Shown piece by piece: positions 1 to 7,853 of a DNA stretch of 15,851 nt. The notes beneath the pieces were generated by a model. That model ran no database searches. It was not told the DNA's origin and saw only the letters and a list, made by a program, of their open reading frames with translations. This DNA is from CAYWTX01 sp964461295. GTDB lineage: Bacteria > Planctomycetota > Phycisphaerae > SM23-33. The stretch's first letter is position 1. Every line of letters begins with the position of its first letter. A program made the position numbers and the translations under genes. The DNA lies in the NCBI GenBank assembly GCA_964461295.1, contig CAYWTX010000219.1, positions 1 through 15,851 on the forward strand, in the 5' to 3' direction.

Positions 1-795
1 TCCCTGCTCCTGTTTGGTGTATCCCCACTGCTCGGTGATGAGCAGCAGGTTGAACGCGCCCAGGCCGGTGCCGATGACGGCCACCGAGAACGCCAGGATG
101 TACACCGGCCAGATGTGTTTGCTGAACAGTCCGCGGAAGACGTTGCCGAACGTGAACCGCTGGCCGCGGAGGGCGCTGTGGGGGTTGGTTTCCTTGATGC
201 CCAGGGTGAGGAACAGGAGCATGACGACCATGCCGATGGAGACGGTCCAGTACATGCCCTGCTCGCCGGAGATGGGCATGCCGAACATGCTGGTCATTTC
301 GTCGAAGCGCCCGATGGCGACGACCCAGAAGACCAGCACGGCGATCTGAGCGATCCAGGACAGGACGGCCTGGCTGGTGGCTCGCTGGGCGGGGGGGACG
401 ATTTCAAGCTTGAGGCTTTCGACGGGTCCGCCGAGGTCGTTGAAGATGCAGAAGGCGGTGTAGGCGGCCAGGAGCCAGTAGAAGTCGGCGGCCAGGGGCA
501 TGAGGCCGATGGAGGTGATCGTGCCGATCCAGGAGATGGTGACGAAGGGCTTTCGGCGTCCCCAGCGAGTCCAGACGCGGTCGGCAAGGAAGTTGACCAC
601 CGGCGGCACGATCCAGGAGATGTACCCCGGCAGGGTGAGCAGGAAGGTGAGGGCGGCGGGGTTCTCGACGAACTTCCGCATGGAGAAGATGAAGGCGATG
701 CCCATCACCTTGTCTTTGAAGATGACGGCGACCCAGGGAAGCACGGCCAGGATGATCCACAGGAACGAGATCCGGTTCTTGCAGGTGACAATCAT
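1..795 (-). CDS. MFS transporter, GPH/sugar-symporter-like (3' end cut by window)
   Basis: This is the N-terminal 265 residues of a multi-pass inner-membrane transporter; the gene runs off the left edge, so the C-terminal part is missing. Hydrophobic helices alternate with short loops, for example residues 9-26, 48-70, 84-101 and 145-162. The loop after the second or third helix reads ADRVWTRWGRRKP (71-83), the MFS signature A (D-R-x-x-x-R-x-G-R-R), in the form seen in GPH/SLC45-like sugar symporters. A conserved-looking QRATSQA stretch lies at 137-143. The start ATG (793-795) is the first in-frame ATG, and I see no good Shine-Dalgarno site before it. It lies 273 bp downstream of a GH36 alpha-galactosidase on the same strand, so import of alpha-galactosides or a related sugar is a reasonable inference. 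The substrate cannot be read from the sequence. Confidence 0.85.
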   Translation of the reverse strand, partial: MIVTCKNRISFLWIILAVLPWVAVIFKDKVMGIAFIFSMRKFVENPAALTFLLTLPGYISWIVPPVVNFLADRVWTRWGRRKPFVTISWIGTITSIGLMPLAADFYWLLAAYTAFCIFNDLGGPVESLKLEIVPPAQRATSQAVLSWIAQIAVLVFWVVAIGRFDEMTSMFGMPISGEQGMYWTVSIGMVVMLLFLTLGIKETNPHSALRGQRFTFGNVFRGLFSKHIWPVYILAFSVAVIGTGLGAFNLLLITEQWGYTKQEQG

Positions 796-1029
796 GGCTT
801 TGGGAGATCCAAAAGGGCGGCACGTCGGAGGGGGGCCGCCGTGCCACGGGACATCCGGCAACGCGCTTGCACGGAGGGGATTATGCGCGGGCGGGAGCGA
901 AGGGTCAACGGCGGAATGCGGAATGCCGATCGCCGGTTGTCGGTTGCGGGGGGCGGAAGCGGGGCCGTTCCTGGCGAGGGCGTCGTTGCCTGAACAACGC
1001 GGCGGACGCGGCACGGGCCTCGCCCGGGG

Positions 1030-1065
1030 CTCGGCGGGGCTTTGCCAAAGGCAGGCCGCGCCGAG
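1030..1065 (-). terminator. GC-rich hairpin just after the alpha-galactosidase stop
   Basis: A perfect 7-bp outer stem (CTCGGCG at 1030-1036 with CGCCGAG at 1059-1065) encloses a partly self-complementary interior. It sits 4 bp beyond the minus-strand stop codon of the alpha-galactosidase gene. There is no T-run after it on the minus strand, so it may only stabilise an mRNA end or act as a weak terminator. The rest of the 796-1068 gap shows no gene. Confidence 0.3.
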
Positions 1066-1068
1066 AGA

Positions 1069-3066
1069 TCACCCGCCCTGTTTCTGGTAACGCAGCAGCA
1101 TGCTGCCCGGCTGCGGGTCGATCCGCACGGTTACCTCCAGCAACTGCCGCCCGATCATGACCTGCTCCGGCGAGGGATCGTAGCCGGCGCTGAGGGTGAC
1201 TTTGTACCTGGCCGCCGGGTCGATCCACCGCAGGGCGGCTGGCATGGAGTCGAAGGGGCTCTGGTGGCGGCGGAAGAAGAGGGCAAAGCCCGCGTTCAGG
1301 TCATTGCGGTGGAGTTGGAACGCGCACCAGTCGTGCGGGGACGCGGTCAGCGGCAGCAGCGGCCAGAAGTCGCCGATGACGTATGGCTGGAGGCTGTTGT
1401 GTTCGGCGATCGCGGCCTTGGCGAGTTCCATGGGGAAGCCCTCGCCCAGCAGCGTCTTGCCCCGCTCGGCGATGGCTGGGAAGCTGAACACGGCGGGATC
1501 GTCCTTGGCGCGGTAATGCTCGAAGGCGATGTGCGTGCCGAACAGGAACCCGCCGATCGCCTGGCTGCGCACGGAGTAGGGCTCGAAGTTCCAGACGCCG
1601 CCGCCGAAGAGGGGCACCCACCGCGCCAGGCCGGCGTTCTCGCACTGGTCCCCGACGTGCAGGTTCATGCCCGTGGCCAGTCCGGGCGTGTCGTGGAAGT
1701 CGGTCGGCCACAGGGGCAGCGAACGCGACAGCGTCTCCAGGTCGATTCGCCTTCCGCCGCTGGCACAGTTGTCGATCCAGATATTCGGGTGCCGCCGCAG
1801 CAGTTCGTCCCACAGCCGGTAGAGTCCCTGAATGTAGAGGTTCTCGGCCATGCTGACGCGGTCGGGCACGTCGGCAACCTGCCAGTAGGAAAGCGGGTCG
1901 AAGTTGAAGTCCTGGCGATAGATGTCGATTCCGATCCGCCGGATGTGGTCGGAGAGCAGGTCGGTGATGTGCTGCAGGGCCGGCCCGTCGCCGAGGTTCA
2001 GCAGCAGGTTGTCCTTGTCGCGCGGGCTGGCGAGGAGGAACTCCGGGTGCTCCTGGGCCAGGATGGAATCCCTGCGGACGCGCTCGGGCTCGAACCACAG
2101 CACGAATCGCATGCCCTTGGCGTGGGCGGCGTCGGCGATGGGCTTGATGCCGTTGGGGAACCGGTCGGGCTGGATGACCCAACTGCCGACCTCCTCCCAC
2201 CACTGGCGGCCGCTGCGGCCGTACCAGCAGGCGTCGATCCAGTAGGTGTCGGCCCCCAGTTCGGCGACCCGCGGCAAGGCCTTGTGCTCCAGGTGCTCGC
2301 CGGCCTGGCCGGTCTGGTAGTAGTAGAACTGAAGGCACTGCGCGACCGGAGGGGCGGGCACCTTGCCGTTGACCCGCGGCAGGTAGTGCGCCAGCAACAA
2401 CTGGCGGAGCAGGTTCTGCCCGTCCATCGGCTCGGCGCCCTGCCAAGCCAACAGCAGCACTCGCGGCGTGCGGATGGTCTCTCCCGGCCGGAGACGCAGG
2501 TGCGTCGTCTGCTGGCCGATCTCCAGCCGCAGGCGGTCGCCGTGGCGATGGAACCTCGCCGCCCACTGTCCCGACCAGCCGACGCCGATGACCACGCCGC
2601 CGTCGGACAACTTGAGGTTCATGAACGGCAGGATGCCGTTGCTGCTTCGCCCGCCGATGGGGGCGAACGTCCGGTCGTACCGCGGCCCCAGTTCGGTCTG
2701 CTGCGGCAGGAAGTCATCCATCTGGCAGAGGCTGCCGTTGGCGTACAGCAGGTCCACGCGCCGGTCGGCCACGTCCAGCGACGCGTCCAACGCCTGCACC
2801 TGTTCCAGGATCGGCGTGTCGGACTGCCCGGTGTTGGTGAACTCGACGAACCAGTCGACGGCCGGGAACCCCTCGAAGCGCCGGAGGGTCAGTGCCACCT
2901 GCAACCCCGTGGCCTTGTCGGTCCAGACCTTCCGCTCGGCGGTCCCGCCGTCCGTCGGCGCGGCCGACTCGTGCCTGGTCCATGAGGCCAGGAGCTCGCG
3001 AAGATCCTTCCCGCCGAGTTTGGCGGCAAACGGCACGGTCGCAAGCATCGCTTCGATTCGCGTCAT
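1069..3066 (-). CDS. alpha-galactosidase, glycoside hydrolase family 36
   Basis: Predicted retaining alpha-galactosidase of 665 aa that releases terminal alpha-1,6-galactose from melibiose, raffinose-type sugars or galactomannan side chains. The catalytic barrel spans about residues 240-560, after an N-terminal beta-rich domain and before a short C-terminal beta domain. Family landmarks visible are WFEPERV (324-330), the nucleophile segment YRQDFN with Asp386, NCASGGRRID (433-442), and the acid/base segment LWPTDFHD with Asp456 as best candidate. Length is close to the usual 650-750 aa. The ATG at 3066 is preceded by GAGGT six bases upstream, which supports this start. No signal peptide is apparent, so it is probably cytoplasmic and works on imported sugar, which fits the MFS gene downstream. 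Assignment to GH36 is firm; the exact substrate is inferred. Confidence 0.93.
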   Translation of the reverse strand: MTRIEAMLATVPFAAKLGGKDLRELLASWTRHESAAPTDGGTAERKVWTDKATGLQVALTLRRFEGFPAVDWFVEFTNTGQSDTPILEQVQALDASLDVADRRVDLLYANGSLCQMDDFLPQQTELGPRYDRTFAPIGGRSSNGILPFMNLKLSDGGVVIGVGWSGQWAARFHRHGDRLRLEIGQQTTHLRLRPGETIRTPRVLLLAWQGAEPMDGQNLLRQLLLAHYLPRVNGKVPAPPVAQCLQFYYYQTGQAGEHLEHKALPRVAELGADTYWIDACWYGRSGRQWWEEVGSWVIQPDRFPNGIKPIADAAHAKGMRFVLWFEPERVRRDSILAQEHPEFLLASPRDKDNLLLNLGDGPALQHITDLLSDHIRRIGIDIYRQDFNFDPLSYWQVADVPDRVSMAENLYIQGLYRLWDELLRRHPNIWIDNCASGGRRIDLETLSRSLPLWPTDFHDTPGLATGMNLHVGDQCENAGLARWVPLFGGGVWNFEPYSVRSQAIGGFLFGTHIAFEHYRAKDDPAVFSFPAIAERGKTLLGEGFPMELAKAAIAEHNSLQPYVIGDFWPLLPLTASPHDWCAFQLHRNDLNAGFALFFRRHQSPFDSMPAALRWIDPAARYKVTLSAGYDPSPEQVMIGRQLLEVTVRIDPQPGSMLLRYQKQGG

Positions 3067-3175
3067 GTGCGTACCTCGAGAGAAGATGGCCCGTTGCCCT
3101 TGTGGATCGCTTGGTTCACCCCGGGGCGCCGGAACTCCCGACCGGATCCCGTCATGGCTTTGCGGCCGTTGGCGG

Positions 3176-3688
3176 TCAGACCCCGCAGTCGGCGTCTTCG
3201 TCGTGCTTGAGGCCGTTATCGGCGTCGCGGTAGGTGGTGGGGTCGCGGCCCTTCTCGATCCATCCGATCTTGCGCACGCGGCGTTCGTGTCGCCCCCCGC
3301 CTTCGAACTCGGTGGTCAGCCAACTGATGACGATCCGCCGGATGAGTTCCTCGCCGAGCACGTCGCTGGCCAGGCACAGCACGTTGGCGTTGTTGTGCCG
3401 CCGCGACATCTGCGCGGTGAGCTCGTCGTGGCAGAGGGCGGCCCGGATCTTCCTGACCTTGTTGGCGCAGATGGTCATGCCGATGCCGCTGCCGCAGACA
3501 AGGATCGCATAGTCGCACGTGCCGTCCGCCACCGCCCTGGCCGCCGGCCAGGCCAGGTCCGGGTAGTCGCAACTCCGCGAACTGGTCGTGCCCATGTCGA
3601 CGATCTCATGGCCGCGCTCGCCCAGCAGGACGGCGACCTTCTCCTTGACGGCGTGTCCGCGGTGATCGGCGGCGACGGCAATCTTCAT
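3176..3688 (-). CDS. rpiB: ribose-5-phosphate isomerase B (RpiB/LacAB family)
   Basis: Predicted cytosolic isomerase interconverting ribose 5-phosphate and ribulose 5-phosphate in the non-oxidative pentose phosphate pathway. The 170-aa protein starts MKIAVAADHRG, with the substrate-binding Asp8-His9. It carries the active-site loop LVCGSGIGM with Cys65 and the phosphate-binding stretch RRHNNANVLCLA with His98. The roughly 25 C-terminal residues are charged and make it a little longer than the usual 145-150 aa. The ATG overlaps the stop of the upstream fused gene as ATGA (3685-3688), so the two are almost certainly co-transcribed and translationally coupled. A longer reading frame runs upstream through that gene but has no coding character. 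RpiB enzymes can also act on allose 6-phosphate or tagatose-type sugars, which I cannot exclude. Confidence 0.93.
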   Translation of the reverse strand: MKIAVAADHRGHAVKEKVAVLLGERGHEIVDMGTTSSRSCDYPDLAWPAARAVADGTCDYAILVCGSGIGMTICANKVRKIRAALCHDELTAQMSRRHNNANVLCLASDVLGEELIRRIVISWLTTEFEGGGRHERRVRKIGWIEKGRDPTTYRDADNGLKHDEDADCGV

Positions 3689-4827
3689 AACAGGTAATCC
3701 TTCAGTACGGCAACCAAAGCGCGCTCGATTCGCCTGGCCGTGCGGCGGTAGGTATCGACGTCGCCGCCGATGGGGTCCGGGATGTCGCCCCGGGCGTCCA
3801 ACCGTCGAATCCTGCTTCCGGCTTCGGGCACCAGGCGCATGGCCTCGTCGGCCTGAAACTCCGTCATGCAGAGTACCACATCCGCGCCGCCTATCAAAGG
3901 CTTCGTTGCCGTTCGGCTGCGATGGTGCGAGATATCCGCGCCCAGTTCGCCCGCGGCCGCGACCGCCTTGGCGCTGGCCGGCCCGCCGTTGGCGGCGGCG
4001 AGTCCGGCCGAAGAGACCTCGTAGCCGTGGGCGGGAAGCTCGTCGCTCTTGCAGCCGAGGCGGGCGGCGATGATCTTGCGGGCGAGGCCCGCGGCCATGG
4101 GGCTGCGGCAGGTGTTGCCGGTGCACAGGAAGACAATCGCCTTGGCGGCGGTCTTGGCGCCGGCGAGGCGGTCGCGGAGGACTTGTTCGCTGTAGACGCC
4201 CTCGCGGAGGACGGTCCAGTCGTCGCCGTCGCAGCGGACGATGGTGCTGTCCTTGCCGTACTTCGTCGGCCCGCAATCCAGCAGCAGGTCGATGCGCCCG
4301 TCGAGGTCGGCCAGCACGTCGGCGGCGCAGCGCGGCGAGGGCTGCCCGGCGAGGTTGGCGCTGGGAGCGACGACGGGCAGGCCGACGCGGTTGAGCATGG
4401 CGATGGCGGTGGGCTCGTCGGGGCAGCGCAGGCCGATGATCCCGCCGTAGACGAGGCGCTCGTAGAGGCCCTCGCGCCGGCCCAGACGCCCGTCGGCGAA
4501 CTGACCGGCGGTGGGCGTCAGGACGGTGACCGGCCCCGGCCAGGCCGCGTCCATGATGCGGCGGGCGCCGGCGGGCAGGTCGGCGACGTAGCGGCGTGCG
4601 TCGGCCGCGCGCCCGAGATGTACGCTGAACGGGCGGGTGGGGCGATCCTTGATCTCGCGCAGGCGGTCCATGGCGCAGTTGCTGGTGGCCAGGGCCGCGA
4701 TGCCGTATACGGTCTCAGTCGCGAAGCCCACCAGCCCCCCGCGCCGCAAAAGAGAGGCGGCTTCCTCGGCCGCGGCGGCAACTTGGGAGGCGTCGGCAAC
4801 CTGGATGACCCGAGTGGCGGAAGACAT
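3685..4827 (-). CDS. fusion: threonylcarbamoyl-AMP synthase (TsaC/YrdC) + LMW phosphatase (YwlE-like)
   Basis: A 380-aa two-domain protein. Residues about 10-215 are a TsaC/YrdC domain, which makes L-threonylcarbamoyl-AMP for the tRNA t6A37 modification. Its marks are GFATETVYGIAA (34-45), KDRPTRPFSVHL (60-71), PSANLAGQPSP (155-165) and DSTIVRCDGDDWTVLREG (193-210). A short linker leads to a low-molecular-weight phosphatase domain from about residue 229. That domain has P-loop CTGNTCRS (Cys235, Arg241), a VSSAGLAA motif (271-278), and the general-acid Asp351-Pro352. The P-loop Thr239 corresponds to Thr11 of the Bacillus arginine phosphatase YwlE, whereas tyrosine phosphatases usually have Ile or Leu there. 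It overlaps rpiB by 4 bp, matching the ywlC-ywlE-ywlF order of Bacillus. No clear Shine-Dalgarno site precedes the ATG at 4827. Confidence 0.92.
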   Translation of the reverse strand: MSSATRVIQVADASQVAAAAEEAASLLRRGGLVGFATETVYGIAALATSNCAMDRLREIKDRPTRPFSVHLGRAADARRYVADLPAGARRIMDAAWPGPVTVLTPTAGQFADGRLGRREGLYERLVYGGIIGLRCPDEPTAIAMLNRVGLPVVAPSANLAGQPSPRCAADVLADLDGRIDLLLDCGPTKYGKDSTIVRCDGDDWTVLREGVYSEQVLRDRLAGAKTAAKAIVFLCTGNTCRSPMAAGLARKIIAARLGCKSDELPAHGYEVSSAGLAAANGGPASAKAVAAAGELGADISHHRSRTATKPLIGGADVVLCMTEFQADEAMRLVPEAGSRIRRLDARGDIPDPIGGDVDTYRRTARRIERALVAVLKDYLL

Positions 4828-5259
4828 TGCCAGCCATTATGCGGCCAATGAGCAGGCCGTTCAAGGATTGGCGAGATGGTGGCCGGTGGCTGGCGCCCCC
4901 GGAAGACATGGAGCAAGGACAAGAGCTCCGGAGGGGCGACAGAGGGCGTCGAATGCGAGCGACGTATCGCGACGCAATCCCTCCACAAGCTCTGACGGCG
5001 TACAGGCCAAGGCAACGCCTTGGGTGAATGCTGGAGATGGGGGATCTTCGGAGAATCGTGTCCCCACAAAGCAGGGCAAACCGGGGACGCACCCACGGGT
5101 GTCCGGTTATAGCTACTGCCACAGCAACGAATTACGCTTACTGCGGTCTCGGATAGTGCCGAAACTGGCAGAAACATTGAGGAAACGGGTTGAATGTCAT
5201 CTGTCGCATGCGTGCGTGTTCCGACCGGCATGGACAGGACGGCCTGAGAAGCAATGCCG

Positions 5260-5384
5260 AAACTGGGTATCCACTTGACTCAACCGGGGCTCCGGCGTGG
5301 CATGGGCGTCTCGCCCACACACGGGCGAGACGCCCGTGCCACATCGCAAGCCCGCCCAGGCTGAGTCACGTGGATACCCAGTTT
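5260..5384. repeat. nested palindromic element with 26-bp terminal inverted repeats (MITE/REP-like)
   Basis: The outer arms 5260-5285 and 5359-5384 match as inverted repeats in 24 of 26 positions, including a perfect CTGGGTATCCAC/GTGGATACCCAG core. Inside is a second inverted repeat of 20 bp with one mismatch (5297-5316 against 5323-5342) and a 6-base loop, ACACAC. The inner arm contains GGGCGTCTCGCCC. Read as protein it gives the GETPVP/TGVSPV-type peptides often mis-annotated in planctomycete genomes, so I treat it as an interspersed, non-autonomous element. No target duplication is obvious at the ends. Confidence 0.75.
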
Positions 5385-5499
5385 TGACAGACCCGCCGCC
5401 GCCGCGGATGGTGCACACCATGGGGATCGGCGTCAAACCTGGCCGTCGCCCGGGGCGCCCGGGACCGGCGGCGGCACATCGCGGCCGCGTGCGGCCGGC

Positions 5500-5575
5500 G
5501 CGTGCCGTTGCGGCCGGGGCGTGCCGTTGCGGCCGGGGAGTCATTTGCGGCCGGCGCGTGCCGTTTGGGGGCGGG
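5500..5575. repeat. 19-bp GC-rich tandem repeat, about four copies
   Basis: Two adjacent identical 19-bp units (5500-5518 and 5519-5537, each GCGTGCCGTTGCGGCCGGG) are followed by a degraded 17-bp copy (5538-5554) and a partial copy (5555 to about 5575). Just upstream, GCGGCCGCGTGCGGCCGG is a related fragment. Likely a slippage-generated minisatellite in non-coding DNA. Confidence 0.7.
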
Positions 5576-5920
5576 CCGTGACGTCGGCGACGCCCGCCGA
5601 CCCCAGGCCGCGCCCCGCCTTCCGCTCCCCCGGCCGAACCGGTCTAGAACCGCAGCCAAGGGGGCGCAGCCGCACGATCTCCTCCGATGGCGACCCCAGC
5701 ACCCCCGCCGCGCTCGATGCGATCCTGGCCGGCAGGATTCCGGCCAACCCGATCCCTGAGCGGTTGCGGCGAGCCGACTACAGCCGGATCAGATCGGTTC
5801 CGTTCCTGGGATCAAATCGGGGGTTCCAGAGCGCCGCCGTTGCCGGGTTTGCAGCGGTCGGAATCATATTGATTTGGACAAGATGAGGCCGAATCGGGTC
5901 GCGGGGACTGGCCCAGCAGG

Positions 5921-6018
5921 CTAGTGTTCTGTCAGAAGTGAAATGATGGGTATCGGGCGCCACGGCTGCAAACGGCGCAGCCGTGGCACCCATCAAGTCA
6001 TGTCTGACAGAGCACTAG
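5921..6018. mobile_element. short nested inverted-repeat element, MITE-like with possible TA target duplication
   Basis: The outer arms 5921-5951 and 5988-6018 are inverted repeats matching in 26 of 31 positions, starting CTAGTG and ending CACTAG. An inner perfect 11-bp hairpin (GCCACGGCTGC 5959-5969 with GCAGCCGTGGC 5977-5987) has a 7-base loop. If the TA within each terminal CTAG is a target duplication, the element is 92 bp (5924-6015), the pattern expected of a non-autonomous relative of IS630/Tc1-mariner elements. It has no coding capacity. It lies downstream of the YXWGXW gene and might also end transcription there. Confidence 0.65.
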
Positions 6019-6095
6019 CCCCGGCTGCCAGGAAATGGGGGCGCAACGCCAACTGGACTGCCAGTTGTCAGTCGGCCGTCCCTGCCGGAAGCACA

Positions 6096-7760
6096 TCACT
6101 TCTTCTTCGACTCGGGTTTGTCTTTGTCCGAGCCATCGTTGCCCTTGGTACGGTCGGGTGCGTCCTTCGCGTGTCCGGGTCGGGCGTCCGGATCGGGATC
6201 CGGGTGGTTCGGTCTGGGCGGCGGCGTCAGATCCCTGTCGCGTGACGGTTCGCGAACCGAGATGGGCGACTTGGGGATTTTCACTCTCTGGGGCTGAACG
6301 TCCGGCCCCGCGGGTTGCCGCATGGGAACAGCGCCCTCGTTGGGCGTCCGCGGCCGCTCAGGCGGCGCCACTTCCCTGGCGGGTTGCCTGGGCAATTCCC
6401 TGGGAGTTGTGCGCACCGGTTCTCTGATGGCCACGGGCGGCGCGCGCGGCGGATCCTTGGGCGTCACGAGCATCTTGGGTTCGGGGCCCGGCCTGGGCGA
6501 GGCTGGCGATTCCCACTGCGATCTCTTGTCCTTGTAGGCGTGCACGTCCCTGGCCTGGCTGGCCGCCGCCTCGCGCGTCTTGGCGTCCACGGTGTTGAAC
6601 TTGAACGGCGCGTTCTTGGCCGACACGACTTCCTTCATCGGCCGAGCCATCTGCACCTGTCCGCGATCCCTCTCAGGCAGGCGGGCCTCCTGAGTTCTCA
6701 TGGCTTCATAGGTCCGGGCCGGCCGGAGCGACCTGTCATTGAGGCGACGGTCGTACCCCGCTCGCTGGTTTTCGATCCATCTGCGATCGTCGCGGTGTTG
6801 CCACTGCTGCTGGACGAAGATGGGGTCGTACCAGCCACGGTGCTGGGGGGCCTCAAACCACGGGTAGTAGCCTTCGCGCAAGTACTCGGATCCGTAGTAG
6901 TCTCCGAAGTAGTACTGATGCCGCCGCGGCGAGATGAACAGGTTCAGCATGAGGCCGCCCAGATCCAGGGCGATATCGGGCGAATACCGGAAGTCCGTTC
7001 GCCCGTACAGGCTGGGGGGGCAGTAGACCGGCAGGAACGCCACGCCTCGGCGATCAAGCGGGTAGTCCCAATAGCCGTCCACGTAGATCCATCCGCGCGG
7101 CGTGGCGACGTACTGCGCCGGCACCCAAACCCAGTTGGGTCGGGCCTCCTGCCAGAATCCCGCCCGCCAGGCGTAACGGTTCTGGCGGCGGACCCAGCAA
7201 CCCGGGATCCAGACGCTGTCGGCTGAACCACGGGTTTGCTGCGGACCTTCCTCCAACGTCGTCGGCGGCGCCGGCAGGTACTCGATCTCATCGACGTCAG
7301 CGGCTGTCCAGAACCCCGCGGTCCATTGGTAGCCGCCTCCGACCTCAGCCCAGTAGCCTGGGACCCAACTGGTGCCGGGCGGAACGGCGCGCCAACAGCC
7401 GGAGACCCAGATGAAGCCGTCCCGATCGCTGTCCCAGTTCCAGTATCCCGGGATCCAGACGATGTGGTTGCCATCGGGCCTCTGGTCGGGGGGTATCTCG
7501 TCGATGGCCGCGGGCGGCCTGCGGCCGATCCTGAACCCCGTCGCCTCGTCGAAGGTAACGGGCTGCGCGAAGGCCTCGTGGATCGGGCCGCGGGTCAGCA
7601 CCACTACTTCCTCCGCGGGCGGAGCAGGACGGCCTCCGACCTGGACGTGGATACCTCCCACGTTGACATCCACCTGGGCGACGGCCCGGCCTGGCCACTG
7701 CCCCGGAACCACGAACAGGAACGTAACGACCACGGCCAATGTGACACGGTGATGGGTCAT
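6096..7760 (-). CDS. secreted YXWGXW-repeat protein with proline-rich tail
   Basis: A 554-aa exported protein. A signal peptide (about residues 1-29, ending AVAQ) is followed by a short VDVNVGGIHVQVGG stretch (30-43). Then comes a series of aromatic repeats of the YXWGXW/WxxGxW type: VWIPGYW (101-107), IWVSGCW (117-123), SWVPGYW (131-137), QWTAGFW (145-151), VWIPGCW (183-189), AWRAGFW (197-203), VWVPAQY (211-217) and IYVDGYW (225-231). Residues 280-350 are rich in Tyr, Trp and Arg. The tail from about 420 is Pro/Arg/Lys-rich and ends ESKKK. I chose the ATG at 7760 because AGGAG lies seven bases upstream and the signal peptide begins there; an in-frame ATG at 7850 lacks both. The repeat family has no settled function; an envelope or surface role is inferred. 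It is the last gene of the minus-strand cluster. Confidence 0.88.
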   Translation of the reverse strand: MTHHRVTLAVVVTFLFVVPGQWPGRAVAQVDVNVGGIHVQVGGRPAPPAEEVVVLTRGPIHEAFAQPVTFDEATGFRIGRRPPAAIDEIPPDQRPDGNHIVWIPGYWNWDSDRDGFIWVSGCWRAVPPGTSWVPGYWAEVGGGYQWTAGFWTAADVDEIEYLPAPPTTLEEGPQQTRGSADSVWIPGCWVRRQNRYAWRAGFWQEARPNWVWVPAQYVATPRGWIYVDGYWDYPLDRRGVAFLPVYCPPSLYGRTDFRYSPDIALDLGGLMLNLFISPRRHQYYFGDYYGSEYLREGYYPWFEAPQHRGWYDPIFVQQQWQHRDDRRWIENQRAGYDRRLNDRSLRPARTYEAMRTQEARLPERDRGQVQMARPMKEVVSAKNAPFKFNTVDAKTREAAASQARDVHAYKDKRSQWESPASPRPGPEPKMLVTPKDPPRAPPVAIREPVRTTPRELPRQPAREVAPPERPRTPNEGAVPMRQPAGPDVQPQRVKIPKSPISVREPSRDRDLTPPPRPNHPDPDPDARPGHAKDAPDRTKGNDGSDKDKPESKKK

Positions 7761-7853
7761 AGCGGTTCTCCTGAATGCGACAGTCCTCCGCGCAATGCAT
7801 GCCACGTTCTTCGCCCGGCCCGGCCGAGACAGACGCAAGTCCGTCGGCAACTG

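Larger units (their letters stand above)
4828..6095. other. 1.27-kb non-coding stretch rich in repeats
   Basis: No reading frame here has a ribosome site, a recognisable family or a sensible composition. The long open frames are low-complexity Arg/Pro/Ala/Gly shadows of GC-rich DNA. From 4828 to about 5259 I see only unique-looking sequence and a 12-bp direct repeat TGCCGAAACTGG at 5157-5168 and 5255-5266. Then come a nested palindrome (5260-5384), a GC-rich 19-bp tandem repeat (about 5500-5575), further unassigned sequence (about 5580-5920), and a second nested palindrome (5921-6018). A small 7-bp hairpin (6050-6067) lies just past the end of the YXWGXW gene. This looks like a dumping ground for short mobile or repetitive elements. 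Confidence 0.6.

Noticed and set aside
115..993. Long plus-strand open frame opposite the transporter
   Set aside because: It is the antisense shadow of the MFS gene: Gly/Asp/Glu/Arg-rich with no family features. The minus-strand frame has clear helices and MFS motif A.
1042..2985. 647-codon plus-strand open frame opposite the alpha-galactosidase
   Set aside because: Composition is typical of a GC-rich antisense shadow, while the minus strand encodes an unmistakable GH36 enzyme with a ribosome site.
5297..5544. Peptides of GETPVP/TGVSPV type on both strands
   Set aside because: These are translations of the inverted repeat arms, a known source of spurious gene calls.
5521..5886. 121-codon plus-strand frame ending in a hydrophobic stretch
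   Set aside because: Its first part is the 19-bp tandem repeat, there is no ribosome site, and no family is recognisable. A real C-terminal remnant around 5690-5886 cannot be fully excluded.
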